This document shows, piece after piece, positions 25,054-33,265 of a stretch of DNA of 64,000 bases. Made by a program: the position numbers and the translations under genes. Source of the DNA: Bugulina stolonifera (Eukaryota > Bryozoa > Gymnolaemata > Cheilostomatida > Bugulidae); NCBI GenBank assembly GCA_935421135.1, contig OW285189.1:16079072-16143071 (forward strand), in the 5' to 3' direction. A model generated the notes under the pieces. The model saw only the letters and a list, made by a program, of their open reading frames with translations, was not told where the DNA came from and ran no database searches. Position 1 is the stretch's first letter. Each line of letters opens with the position of its first letter.

Positions 25054-25379
25054 CGCCACCACCACCACCGCCGCCACCACCACCACCGCCACCGCCGCCG
25101 CCGCCGCCACCACCACCACCACCACCGCCGCCGCCGCCGCCGCCGCCGCCATCACCGTCATCACCGCCACCCCTCCTCCACCGCCGCCCACCCTCCCCAC
25201 CCCGCAACCCCCACTCACCCGAACGACCAATCGTTTGAGGCGGTCAAGCCGCGTCCGCCCACGTTGCGTGCGGCGCCGACCGTACACGTGGAGGCGACGC
25301 CGGTGCCCCGTATCCACCGGGCCAAGCGACTAGGCAGCGGCCCGCCGCCCATTCCGAGTTCCACTGGGGTGGGACTATA
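24652..25379 (+). repeat. left terminal inverted repeat, Polinton copy 1
   Basis: Outer part holds several CCAAT-type motifs (AACCAATCACA twice, GATTGGTCG). The middle is roughly 250 bp of CCG/CCA/CCT triplet repeat, then a GC-rich inner part ending at the TATA box. Long open frames on both strands here are triplet-repeat artefacts. Confidence 0.9.
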
Positions 25380-25383
25380 AAAG
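25376..25383 (+). promoter_or_regulatory. TATA box at the inner edge of the left TIR
   Basis: TATAAAAG lies 54 bp from the ATG at 25437. It straddles the TIR boundary: the right TIR keeps TATAGTCCC but diverges before AAAAG, so only the left end has the full promoter. Confidence 0.6.
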
Positions 25384-25436
25384 ATAAGTTTGACTGATGA
25401 TAGTATTAATACAAAGAAGACTTAGTCATAGCAAAC

Positions 25437-26765
25437 ATGTCTTTTCTCACCAAAGGAGCAGCGGGGAGATATGTACTTTTAAAGGAAGTCCTCCCGAAGT
25501 CTGTATGGGATTATATGATCAAAAGTAATATCGAAGAAGCGAATAGTCCATGGATGTGGTATTGGGTTGACAGACTCGCTCATAATTCCTTAGTGGTAGA
25601 GCTTGCCATCTATTTTAGAACACTTTCACTCTCTATGAATATCCCTTTTAAGATAGGAGAGGAAAAGTTGAGGAAAATGGCACTTTGTTATGAAGACTTA
25701 ACAGGAGCTAGGTCAAGATTTTCATCTATGGTAGAAACAAAAAACGCATCCGTTTCTTCTCCCTTACTCCTTCTTAGGAATGCAGAGTTGTCAACCTGGT
25801 GTAGAGTGGAGGTTGAGAAGATTATTGAAGATAGAAACTGGGATGAAACTGGTGTGGGAGCGGAGGCCACTTTTAACACTCACTTCTTACTATATCTGGA
25901 TAATGAACCTGGTGGGGAAGGTTCAAAGAATGAACTCTATCATAGAGTATTGAACATATTAAAGGATGGGGCAAGAAGATGTCGCTTTGAGGATGGGAAG
26001 GAGAAATCGCGAGCGAAGAGGAGTTACAATGAAGAAAGCATCCCTGGTTTAATTCTTAGTAGAGGTAATACGCTATATGCAGGGCGATTGTTTGGAGAAC
26101 TAGATCCATCCAAAAATGGGTTAGAGGTGATAAGAAGTCCTTCACCAGGAGATGCTAGATTAGAGGTGAGAGAGACTTCTACAGGAGAGACTAACCAGGT
26201 TATGATAGAAGAGGTTGAAATGTGTGACATTGGAGAACTAGATTCATCCAAAAACGGGTTAGAGGAGATAAGAAGCCCTTCACCAGGAGAAGCTAGGGTG
26301 GAAGTGAGAGAGACTTCTACAGGAGAGAATAAGCAGATTATGATAGAAGAGCAAACTCATGTAGAAACTAAAGAAGAGGTTGAAATGTGTGACAAAAGGG
26401 AACAAGAGATTAGAAAGATAGAACAAGAATTGGCACTAAAGAAAGTGGAATTGGCAGGAGCACTGGGGTGGAAAGAAGCACTAGAGATGCAACAGAGAAT
26501 TGATGCAAGAAAAGAGAGAAGAACAAATCGCATTGCCTTCTTAGAAAAAAAGTTAACAGAGGAAAGAATGGAAAAAGAGAGGTTAATGATGGAAATCGAG
26601 CGTTTGCAAAAAGAAGAAGAAGAAGAAAAAATGGATAGTGTATCAATTATTGATCACATAATTCCCCACCTGGCTAACAAACTAGATGATAATGATGCAA
26701 AAGCAGAAGGGGAAGATAGTAAACTGCCACAGTGGGTTCCAACAGGAGAAAGTAATGATGAATAA
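25437..26765 (+). CDS. Polinton ORF A: unrecognised 442-aa protein with coiled coil
   Basis: First gene of the element, in the region where other Polintons often carry large replication genes. I recognise no polymerase, primase or helicase motif. Residues 1-190 are mixed alpha/beta-like with aromatic patches (PWMWYWVD, WCRVEVEKIIEDRNW). Residues about 218-313 hold two imperfect copies of a unit with GELDxSKNGLE, IRSPSPG and EVRETSTGE, separated by MCD. Residues about 320-410 are highly charged and predicted coiled coil, rich in E, K and R. The C-terminus is acidic. Its intact frame in both copies with a single residue change suggests selection or very recent copying. Function unknown; a structural, tegument-like or regulatory role is possible. 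Confidence 0.75.
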   Translation: MSFLTKGAAGRYVLLKEVLPKSVWDYMIKSNIEEANSPWMWYWVDRLAHNSLVVELAIYFRTLSLSMNIPFKIGEEKLRKMALCYEDLTGARSRFSSMVETKNASVSSPLLLLRNAELSTWCRVEVEKIIEDRNWDETGVGAEATFNTHFLLYLDNEPGGEGSKNELYHRVLNILKDGARRCRFEDGKEKSRAKRSYNEESIPGLILSRGNTLYAGRLFGELDPSKNGLEVIRSPSPGDARLEVRETSTGETNQVMIEEVEMCDIGELDSSKNGLEEIRSPSPGEARVEVRETSTGENKQIMIEEQTHVETKEEVEMCDKREQEIRKIEQELALKKVELAGALGWKEALEMQQRIDARKERRTNRIAFLEKKLTEERMEKERLMMEIERLQKEEEEEKMDSVSIIDHIIPHLANKLDDNDAKAEGEDSKLPQWVPTGESNDE

Positions 26766-26805
26766 AAGTGTATAGATTCCAATCGTTCTCTCAAACAAGG
26801 GCAAG

Positions 26806-27213
26806 ATGTCAAAGCAAGAGGTAGTATGTAGAAATGAGAATTATGAAGATGTGGCTGATGGTCTCTTAGATGAAGTAGTAGCTATCTCTGCTGAAGAGGG
26901 AAGGGAGCGAATAGGAGAGAGAAGCAACAAAAGAAAGAAGTTCACATTCTACATAATCATAATACTATTTATACTTTCTTGCTCATCTTTATCACCATCA
27001 GTTTACACATATCTAAGTGATAGGGAACCACCCAATGGCAAAGACAAAGGAGTACTTAAGCAAGGACACTTTTTAAAAACAAACACAACTCTATTAGCTA
27101 CTCAACTGGATCAGCATGCGTCCACACCAAGAAATCGATCTTCGCTTGCAGAGTCCCTTCACAGCTCTAGTCTGTGGTCCAACAGGGAGTGGAAAAACGG
27201 AACTACTATTTAG
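26806..27213 (+). CDS. Polinton ORF B: small single-pass membrane protein, 135 aa
   Basis: The N-terminus is acidic (residues 10-40). A basic NKRKK stretch leads into a hydrophobic segment at about 46-64 (FYIIIILFILSCSSL), followed by a polar C-terminus. This suggests a type II or tail-region membrane protein. The last 98 bases overlap the start of the packaging ATPase in another frame, so the C-terminal 30 residues are constrained by that gene. Not matched to a family I know. Small membrane proteins occur in some related virus-like elements; that link is inference. Confidence 0.6.
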   Translation: MSKQEVVCRNENYEDVADGLLDEVVAISAEEGRERIGERSNKRKKFTFYIIIILFILSCSSLSPSVYTYLSDREPPNGKDKGVLKQGHFLKTNTTLLATQLDQHASTPRNRSSLAESLHSSSLWSNREWKNGTTI

Positions 27214-27775
27214 TCTTATTAGGAGAGTTGATGAAATTGCTTCACCCACTCCTGTTGAAATCATTTACTGCTATGGAGTTTGGCAACGCCGCTTTGAGGA
27301 TTACAAGGATAAAGTAAGGTTTCATTCAGGACTCATTGATGTAGAAATGGATATAGAGCGTGATGGGAAGAATCGCTGGCTCATCATTGATGACTTGATG
27401 GGTGAAGTCGGGGGGAAAGAGACTACTAATGCAATCTTTACAAAGTTCAGTCACCACCTGAACATAAGCGTCTTTTTCTTACTACAGAACCTTTTCCCGA
27501 AAGATAATAGAACAGTGTCAATAAACTCGCAGTACTTTTTCTTGTTCAAGAATCCCAGAGACGGAATGTCTGTTACCAATCTTGCAAAGCAGGCTTTTCC
27601 TCAGAGTACAAGAGCTGTTCAAGAAGCTTTTAGTGATGCTACACGTAAGCCACACTCTTTTCTATTCTTGAATCTTCGCCAGGAAACCCCGGAGTGGGCT
27701 AGACTGATCGGTAATTTTGCTTCTGAGCACTCTCCCATGACTGTATATATCCCGAATACCCTGGAATATAAGTAG
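27116..27775 (+). CDS. FtsK/HerA-type DNA-packaging ATPase, 219 aa
   Basis: Walker A GPTGSGKT at residues 21-28, Walker B WLIIDD at 88-93, a glutamine-containing strand FFLLQN near 120-125, and FLFKNPRD at 142-149, a motif typical of Polinton and adintovirus packaging ATPases. In this lineage the enzyme drives genome DNA into the preformed capsid. Length is normal for the family. The ATG at 27116 is the first in frame and leaves a complete Walker region. The start lies inside ORF B, so translation may need leaky scanning, its own transcript or an alternative splice. Confidence 0.9.
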   Translation: MRPHQEIDLRLQSPFTALVCGPTGSGKTELLFSLIRRVDEIASPTPVEIIYCYGVWQRRFEDYKDKVRFHSGLIDVEMDIERDGKNRWLIIDDLMGEVGGKETTNAIFTKFSHHLNISVFFLLQNLFPKDNRTVSINSQYFFLFKNPRDGMSVTNLAKQAFPQSTRAVQEAFSDATRKPHSFLFLNLRQETPEWARLIGNFASEHSPMTVYIPNTLEYK

Positions 27776-27840
27776 CATTCACATCTCTACTCTCTCCATA
27801 AACTGTCTTGGACTCGAAGAGAGCGCATCCATCATCAAGC

Positions 27841-28206
27841 ATGAGATACATTAATTCACCCGAGTATTCTCCAAGGTTGAGGAGGAATGCCTTGAGTATA
27901 TATGCACTGACGAAAGCATCTGCAACCATCAGAGATTCAACCATTGCTGAGGCTAACAAAGACCTTATACTCGCTCTTGTTGAGTGTGCTAGAAATGTAT
28001 TATTAGGTAATGTTCATCTAACTACCGCTCAGTTGAACTCTCTACGTCGACATAGAAGGGCCATTGAGGATCTCACCAACTCTCGTACTAGTGTGAGGCA
28101 GAAAAAGTTAATCCTACAACGTGGCGGATTTTTAGGTCTTCTTTTGAAGCCATTGGCAAGTTTACTTGGAGGTGTGCTTGGTGGATTAGGCGGTGGACGA
28201 AGGTGA
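27841..28206 (+). CDS. small basic glycine-rich virion protein candidate, 121 aa
   Basis: The ATG at 27841 is preferred; the frame extends upstream only through non-ATG codons. The middle part reads LVECARNVLLGNVHLT then a basic RRHRRAIEDL region. The C-terminus is hydrophobic and glycine-rich (RGGFLGLLLKPLASLLGG). Small proteins with this ECxxNVLxGNV plus GGFL ending layout are common beside capsid genes in Polinton and adintovirus-like elements and have been likened to adenovirus core peptides. The exact role is inferred. It ends one base before the next ATG. Confidence 0.7.
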   Translation: MRYINSPEYSPRLRRNALSIYALTKASATIRDSTIAEANKDLILALVECARNVLLGNVHLTTAQLNSLRRHRRAIEDLTNSRTSVRQKKLILQRGGFLGLLLKPLASLLGGVLGGLGGGRR

Positions 28207-28207
28207 A

Positions 28208-28777
28208 ATGAGTCTCAAGTTTTCTAAAAAGTATCTTCTTATGGATAAACATACATATGAATCAATGAATAGTAGAAACAACAAAAAAGAAGGAGAGCAT
28301 CTACCCTCACTCTCTACAAATGGGGATCTACTCCTGGCAGAAAAAAGCAGAAAAGATGTAATATCTAACCTCAAAAACTCTGATACAGACATCTACTCTC
28401 AGCTAGAGCAACATGCTCATAAAATGAATAAGTTCCTAAAAGAGTTGGAGAGATCACGCCATCCGCAGCAGGAGTTGTATAATACATTAGAGGGAATTAA
28501 CACTAGGTTTAATGAAATGCATACATGGAGACAAAGAGAAGAAGAAGCACAAGAGCGAGGGCGAGAGAAAAAAAGAGATGATGAAAAGAGGCGAAGTGGC
28601 TCAAGGTCACCACTACCACACCCATATAGGAGAGAAACAAAACCAGAGAGGTCAGAAGCTGGCGCACGTTGGAGTGGGAAGGGTGAAAATAGAAGTCCTA
28701 TCAAAACTAGGTCTAGGCGAAAGCTTCCTAAAACCCCTCTTGCAAGCAATAGTAAAACAGAAAGATGGATGATATAG
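28208..28777 (+). CDS. Polinton ORF: charged 189-aa protein
   Basis: Starts at the ATG at 28208, overlapping nothing upstream. The N-terminus MSLKFSKKYLLMDKHTYESM resembles the short opening motif of accessory proteins found next to Polinton integrases. Residues 55-105 are probably helical or coiled coil. The C-terminal half is very basic with SR, RE and KR clusters, consistent with nucleic-acid or virion-core binding. The 3' end overlaps the integrase start by 13 bases. No catalytic motif seen; function unknown. Confidence 0.62.
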   Translation: MSLKFSKKYLLMDKHTYESMNSRNNKKEGEHLPSLSTNGDLLLAEKSRKDVISNLKNSDTDIYSQLEQHAHKMNKFLKELERSRHPQQELYNTLEGINTRFNEMHTWRQREEEAQERGREKKRDDEKRRSGSRSPLPHPYRRETKPERSEAGARWSGKGENRSPIKTRSRRKLPKTPLASNSKTERWMI

Positions 28778-29835
28778 ATGAAGGTCTACGTGATATTTAC
28801 TTCTCCCCTCCTCAACCACCATCTTTTGGAGGAAAGAGAAAGTTAGTTTTAGCTTCTCCTCCTGGTATTAATGAGAATGATGTTGAGAAGTGGTTGAGAA
28901 GTCAAGACGCATACACTCTTCATCGCCCGATTAGAATGAAGTTTACAAGGAGAAAAACGTTTGTGAGTGGGATTGGTGAACAACTCCAGGCAGATCTCGT
29001 GGATGTGCGTGCGCACAAGGACTCAAATGATGGAGTAACATTTTTGCTCACCTGCATAGATGCCTTCTCACGGAAAGCATGGGTCTTTCCTCTTCATTCC
29101 AAGTCTGGTCTGGAAGTGTCCAATGCACTCATCTCTCTATTCGAAAATGAAAGCTTTAGACAAATACAAACTGATAAAGGTAAGGAGTTCCTAAACAGAA
29201 GGGTGAGTGAAGTGCTAAAGAAGTATGGAGTTAGCCATTTCACCTCTGAGAATGAGATCATCAAGGCTGCTCTTGTTGAACGCTTTAATAGAACATTGAG
29301 AGGGAAAATTCATCGTCTACTCACTTATAGAGGGGATGGACGCTACTTAGAAGATGTAGAAGACCTAGTCCAAGGATATAACAACAGTTTTAATAGGTCA
29401 ATTGGAATGAAACCTATTGAGGTTGATTACGATAATCAAGAAGAGGTTTGGGTTCGGTTAAATGAGTTCTCACCTAAACGATGGTTAAAGAAAACAAGAG
29501 TAAAATACTCACCAGGTGATCATGTTCGGATTTCGATGGCTCGTAGTAGCTTTGAGCGAGGGTTCACACCAAACTGGTCAACCGAGATATTCACCATAAA
29601 AGCAGTCAAGGCACATACCTCACCTCCTGTCTATACACTGGAAGACCTAAACAAAGAAGGAGTAGATGGAACATTCTATGCACAAGAATTGCAACATGTT
29701 AACCTACCTGAAATCTTTAGAGTTGAGAAAGTCATACGTAAACGGAGAAGGAGAGGAAAAGAAGAGAGTTTCGTGAAATGGAGTGGTTATCCCTCTTCAT
29801 TTAATAGTTGGATAGATTCTAGTCAGTTTGTGTAA
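28765..29835 (+). CDS. Polinton integrase (rve, DDE) with C-terminal chromodomain, 356 aa
   Basis: Retroviral-type integrase that joins the linear element to target DNA, giving the 6-bp duplications seen. The N-terminal segment WLRSQDAYTLHRP is the degenerate motif common to Polinton integrases. The catalytic core has D77 (QADLVDV), D137 (QTDKGKEF) and E172 (ALVERFNRTL), with the usual CIDAFSRKAW strand. An SH3-like region with YSPGDHVRIS follows near 258-267. Residues about 316-356 form a chromodomain (FRVEKVI, FVKWSGYP, SWIDSSQF), expected to bind methylated histone tails and steer insertion. All key residues are present. Confidence 0.93.
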   Translation: MDDIDEGLRDIYFSPPQPPSFGGKRKLVLASPPGINENDVEKWLRSQDAYTLHRPIRMKFTRRKTFVSGIGEQLQADLVDVRAHKDSNDGVTFLLTCIDAFSRKAWVFPLHSKSGLEVSNALISLFENESFRQIQTDKGKEFLNRRVSEVLKKYGVSHFTSENEIIKAALVERFNRTLRGKIHRLLTYRGDGRYLEDVEDLVQGYNNSFNRSIGMKPIEVDYDNQEEVWVRLNEFSPKRWLKKTRVKYSPGDHVRISMARSSFERGFTPNWSTEIFTIKAVKAHTSPPVYTLEDLNKEGVDGTFYAQELQHVNLPEIFRVEKVIRKRRRRGKEESFVKWSGYPSSFNSWIDSSQFV

Positions 29836-29847
29836 GATCAAAGGTAG

Positions 29848-29855
29848 TATAAATT
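29848..29855 (+). promoter_or_regulatory. TATA box before the penton-like gene
   Basis: TATAAATT lies 42 bp upstream of the ATG at 29890, suggesting a separate late transcript. Confidence 0.45.
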
Positions 29856-29889
29856 CGATATGTAAGTTCAGTTTTGCTCACTCTCAAAG

Positions 29890-30636
29890 ATGGCCTTCAA
29901 TGTCACACTTACCTCAAATGTACGCATCGGTGGGAGTGACACAAACACCAATGCTCACTTCATTACGAAGCTAGCCAAGACATTGAAGCTTCACTCATCA
30001 CAGTGGGAGGTTGGGTTACTTGACATTCAGTACCCTGCATCCTGGAGAAATGTGGAAGATGGCTATGTAGTGGTTACGAATACAAAAGATGGAGTCAAAC
30101 GAAAATGTGAAATCAGGAGTGGAAGGTATGCTTCCATGGGTGAACTTTTGAGTGAGATCAATAGAATACTAATAAACTACGACTTAGAAAAAGTAGTGAG
30201 CTTTTACTATGATAGTCTACGGAATGAAACCTTCCTCATGTTGAGAGAACAGGAACACTCTGTCATGATGTCACGTGATGTTGCGTGGGTGTTGGGATTC
30301 GAACCTGATGTAGAATATGCTGCGGAAATCAACAGGAGTCAAAACCCTCCAGACATCAATGCTGGTTTCACATCCCTCTATGTCTACTCCTCCGTAGTCT
30401 CACCAAGACATGTTGGAGATAGTCTAGTCCCCCTACTTCGCACAGTTCCTATAACAGAGAGTGAAAGAAATAGCACCGTTTTCTTTGAGTTTTCGAATGT
30501 TCAATACTCTCCAGTGTCTAATACAAGCACAGACCTCATCGAGGTAGATATAAGACGTGATGATGGAGAAAGGGTCTCATTTCGCAGTGGAAAGGTTGTG
30601 CTGACGGTTCGTTTCAGACCGCGTGGAGAGAAATAA
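29890..30636 (+). CDS. minor capsid (penton-like) protein, 248 aa
   Basis: Placed just before the major capsid gene, as in other Polintons. Family-like features are an N-terminal beta-rich region with ITKLAKTLKL and WEVGLLDIQYP, and a conserved block SLYVYSSVVSPRHVGDSLVPLLR (about residues 161-183, quoted in part) followed by a polar RFRPRGEK end. In Polintons this protein is a single jelly-roll predicted to form the capsid vertices. Length is in the usual range. The next gene starts one base after its stop. Confidence 0.85.
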   Translation: MAFNVTLTSNVRIGGSDTNTNAHFITKLAKTLKLHSSQWEVGLLDIQYPASWRNVEDGYVVVTNTKDGVKRKCEIRSGRYASMGELLSEINRILINYDLEKVVSFYYDSLRNETFLMLREQEHSVMMSRDVAWVLGFEPDVEYAAEINRSQNPPDINAGFTSLYVYSSVVSPRHVGDSLVPLLRTVPITESERNSTVFFEFSNVQYSPVSNTSTDLIEVDIRRDDGERVSFRSGKVVLTVRFRPRGEK

Positions 30637-30637
30637 C

Positions 30638-31048
30638 ATGGCCCCTCGCATAGTTCCATATTTTCCTGATGAGTCAGGTGAGATGTATGAAGACTATTAT
30701 GCAAACCAGGTGGGAGAGGGAATGAGTGTGTACAGGGGAAAACCTATTATGACGGGTAATGGGATCGGCTCACTCTTTTCTGGACTGGCCCGAGGGGTCC
30801 TTCCCATGCTAAAGAATGGTGCCAAAACTATTGGGAAAAAGCTATTGACTACTGGAGCTTCGGTTCTGGGAGATGTAATCAAGGGAGAGAACTTCAAATC
30901 CTCTGCAGCAAAACGTTTTCGTGAAGCTGGTGGGGATCTTCTAGGTGATGTAGAAGATGAATTACGTGAACCACCTGCCAAACGTGCACGAGTTAGTCAA
31001 AAGTCTACAAAGAAAAAGCGTAAAGGAAGAAAAACAGTTTTTGACTAA
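30638..31048 (+). CDS. small virion protein candidate, possibly protein VI-like, 136 aa
   Basis: Begins MAPRIVPYFPDESG right after the penton-like gene. It contains YYANQVGEGMSVYRG, then GNGIGSLFSGLARGVLPML, an amphipathic or hydrophobic helix, a lysine-bearing helix, and a strongly basic tail KKKRKGRK that resembles a nuclear or DNA-binding signal. Proteins of this form sit between the minor and major capsid genes in Polinton and adintovirus-like elements. An adenovirus VI-like membrane-active role is inference. Confidence 0.65.
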   Translation: MAPRIVPYFPDESGEMYEDYYANQVGEGMSVYRGKPIMTGNGIGSLFSGLARGVLPMLKNGAKTIGKKLLTTGASVLGDVIKGENFKSSAAKRFREAGGDLLGDVEDELREPPAKRARVSQKSTKKKRKGRKTVFD

Positions 31049-31060
31049 ATGAAAGATAAA

Positions 31061-31067
31061 TATATAA
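31061..31067 (+). promoter_or_regulatory. TATA box before the major capsid gene
   Basis: TATATAA about 90 bp upstream of the ATG at 31154. Confidence 0.45.
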
Positions 31068-31153
31068 TCCACACCTAGACTCACCACTCCCCACTCTTAG
31101 ACAAGCGACTGTAGGAGCAAGTACTAGATGGAACAACTCTCACACTATCGAAC

Positions 31154-32500
31154 ATGTCCGTCACACATCGAGCCATCTCTCTCTCCAAGGTTTCTGAAGA
31201 CTCTCCAGACACGGTTGACTCCAGTTTTGACTTATTTGCCACTCCGCCAACTCATACTAGCGTGCTCAGAGGTGAGTGGGTACCTTTGGCTCCTGTTACG
31301 GACTCCCCTGATGGCACTATTGAATTTAACATCCCGCCCGCAGACGAACTCTACACAGATCTATCAAGGTCTTACTTACACACCACAGTAAAGGTGAGCA
31401 AGGCTGATGGAAGCGTACTACCTGCGGAAGAACAACTAAAGGTTGTTCCAGGGGACAATTTTATGCACAGTCTCTTTTCTTCTGCCACTGTTCAACTGGC
31501 CGGGCAAGATGTTGAGTATGAACCAAACTATGGACATAGAGCTTATGTCGAGAATCTCCTAAACTATGGTAAAGATGCTAAGAGCACATATATGAAAGTT
31601 GGGAGTGGGTGGATGGAGGATGAAGGAACTGGAGAAGACTATGATGGTATACCTCCCGAAGTGGTTGAAAAAAGAAAGAAACTTATAGCCACAAGTAAAG
31701 AGATGAGCTTCTATGGGAGACCTAGGTTGAGTATGTTTTCTCAAGGAAGACTTATTCCACCAGGAGTTCGCTCTCGCCTTACTCTACAACGTGCTATTCC
31801 ACAAATGGCCCTCTTAGCAGAAACAGACAACCCTGCAGGAGGGGCGAAGATTTCTATAACTAAGACAGAATTGTGGATTCGACGTGTACAAGCCAATCCG
31901 GCCTTACAAAAAGCACAAATGGATGTTTGGGTTGTGCAACAAGAGTCTATAAAACTACCAATTGACCGAATAAAAACTCATTTCCATGTCATCCCTGCTG
32001 GACACCAGTCAGTGAGAGTAAACTTTGATCAAGCGGGACAGAAGCCAAACAGAGTCTTTGTCGGACTAGTCAACCATACTGCAAAGAGTGGAACGTATAA
32101 GCAAAATCCCTTCAAATTTGGACATAACAATCTAAGTTCATTAGAATTACTAATTGATGGAACACCGGTGACCCGAAGATATGAACCAAATTTTGCAAGT
32201 GGAAAGTTTGCTCGTGAATTCATGAATTTGTTCACTGTCACAAATACATCCGATGCTGACACAGGGAATGAGATCTCCCCTAGCAAATACAAGTCCTGCG
32301 CTGCTCTCTACGCCTTTGACATTTCAGGAGATTTGTGTGATGACAACTTTCACTTGTTATCAAATGGGAGTCTATCTATTAATCTAGCATTTGCTAATCA
32401 AACTCAAAATACACTTGGACTGTTTGTATACGAAGAAAAAGATGACATTATCTACTTGAATGCAAATCACGAAGTATCTATGGTAGCCGGGATGATGTAA
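31154..32500 (+). CDS. major capsid protein, double jelly-roll type, 448 aa
   Basis: Matches the Polinton/adintovirus hexon-like family in length and motif order: FDLFATPPTHTSVLRG near the N-terminus, DLSRSYLHTTVKV, GDNFMHSLFSSATVQLAG (strand pair of the first jelly roll), YENLL-type YVENLLNYG, then RSRLTLQRA, TELWIRRVQ and AGHQSVRVNFDQAGQKPNRV in the second half. The C-terminus has YALYAFDI-like ALYAFDISGDL. The protein builds trimeric capsomers of an icosahedral shell. The frame is intact and identical in both copies by eye. Confidence 0.93.
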   Translation: MSVTHRAISLSKVSEDSPDTVDSSFDLFATPPTHTSVLRGEWVPLAPVTDSPDGTIEFNIPPADELYTDLSRSYLHTTVKVSKADGSVLPAEEQLKVVPGDNFMHSLFSSATVQLAGQDVEYEPNYGHRAYVENLLNYGKDAKSTYMKVGSGWMEDEGTGEDYDGIPPEVVEKRKKLIATSKEMSFYGRPRLSMFSQGRLIPPGVRSRLTLQRAIPQMALLAETDNPAGGAKISITKTELWIRRVQANPALQKAQMDVWVVQQESIKLPIDRIKTHFHVIPAGHQSVRVNFDQAGQKPNRVFVGLVNHTAKSGTYKQNPFKFGHNNLSSLELLIDGTPVTRRYEPNFASGKFAREFMNLFTVTNTSDADTGNEISPSKYKSCAALYAFDISGDLCDDNFHLLSNGSLSINLAFANQTQNTLGLFVYEEKDDIIYLNANHEVSMVAGMM

Positions 32501-32505
32501 AAAAA

Positions 32506-33033
32506 ATGGATACATTCTCAATCTCGAATATTCTATCTGATGATAAACTCTCATCAACCTCCTTTAGAGGAGTTATGCCAAGGGATCACTTCTTAGACTC
32601 CTTCTCCCCATCTGGATCTTTTGTTTTCAACACTCAAACAAGTGAGAAAAGTGGCGAGCATTGGATCTCTGTTTTTTCGAATGGAAAAGAAATAGAGTAT
32701 TTCGACTCCTATGGTCTCCCCCCTTCTATTTATCCTGATGTGGGTAAGATGTTACAACAATGGGGAATACCAATAGTATGGAATGGAGAGTGTCTACAAG
32801 AAGAGAGTACTAACGTGTGTGGAGACTACTGCATCTTGTTCTGTCTCCTTCGAGCTCGAGGGTGGAGTATGGAGGGAATAATTACACGGCTAAGCAGAGT
32901 AGAAGGAAGAGTTCGAGATCATTCTATAAGAGCTCTATTTCAACGTTTATACTATAATAAAAGAAATAATACTTTCCCACTCACAACGCATGTAAACAAT
33001 ATTATGCTTTTTTCACCTTTTCACTTTGACTAG
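32506..33033 (+). CDS. adenovirus-type maturation cysteine protease, 175 aa
   Basis: Catalytic layout H52 (GEHWISVF), D67 (EYFDSYG), oxyanion Q98 (CLQEES) and C105 (NVCGDYC), in the order of the adenain/Ulp1-like C5 family. It would cleave virion proteins during maturation. The ATG is five bases after the capsid stop, across a run of A, so expression by a separate transcript start or by reinitiation is implied. Copy 2 has F145 changed to L. Confidence 0.92.
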   Translation: MDTFSISNILSDDKLSSTSFRGVMPRDHFLDSFSPSGSFVFNTQTSEKSGEHWISVFSNGKEIEYFDSYGLPPSIYPDVGKMLQQWGIPIVWNGECLQEESTNVCGDYCILFCLLRARGWSMEGIITRLSRVEGRVRDHSIRALFQRLYYNKRNNTFPLTTHVNNIMLFSPFHFD

Positions 33034-33082
33034 AGAGAAATACTTCACCTTACTTATAATTCGTTTTTATACTACTATAACT

Positions 33083-33106
33083 AAAAAAAAAAAAAAAAAA
33101 AAAAAA
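33083..33106 (+). repeat. poly-A run downstream of the protease
   Basis: Uninterrupted A run, shorter in copy 2. A pyrimidine-rich tract follows to about 33206. Confidence 0.7.
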
Positions 33107-33186
33107 AGAGACCAATAGTTTTTATCTTACCTGCATTCTTTTTTTTTTTTCTTTGCTTTTTAGATTTCTGCTTGATTCTTGATTCT

Positions 33187-33218
33187 TTTATTTTTTCTCT
33201 ATTTATCTTCGTAATAAA
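33187..33218. terminator. convergent polyadenylation signals
   Basis: AATAAA on the plus strand at 33213-33218 can end the late gene transcripts. AATAAA on the minus strand at 33187-33192 can end the antisense 86-aa gene. The transcripts would overlap tail to tail. Confidence 0.5.
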
Positions 33219-33265
33219 ACAATACTACTGAAGAAAGCTGCATCTTTTCTATCTTGGAATAATAC

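Noticed and set aside
24673..25333. Long open frames of 140-214 codons in the Polinton TIRs, both strands
   Set aside because: They are poly-Gly, poly-Ala and poly-Pro readings of a CCG/CCA triplet tract, occur in all four TIRs and cross the TIR boundary without a domain.
27699..27959. 86-codon minus-strand frame across the ATPase 3' end
   Set aside because: Antisense to two real genes, no promoter, and present in copy 2 only because the copies are identical.
28512..28772. 86-codon plus-strand frame inside the 189-aa gene
   Set aside because: A second frame of a highly charged, low-complexity region; the longer frame has the better start context and the family-like N-terminus.
31128..31391. 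Upstream overlapping 87-codon frame at the capsid start
   Set aside because: It is an out-of-frame shadow of the capsid gene. It does contain an ATG 26 bases upstream that might tune capsid translation, but that cannot be judged here.
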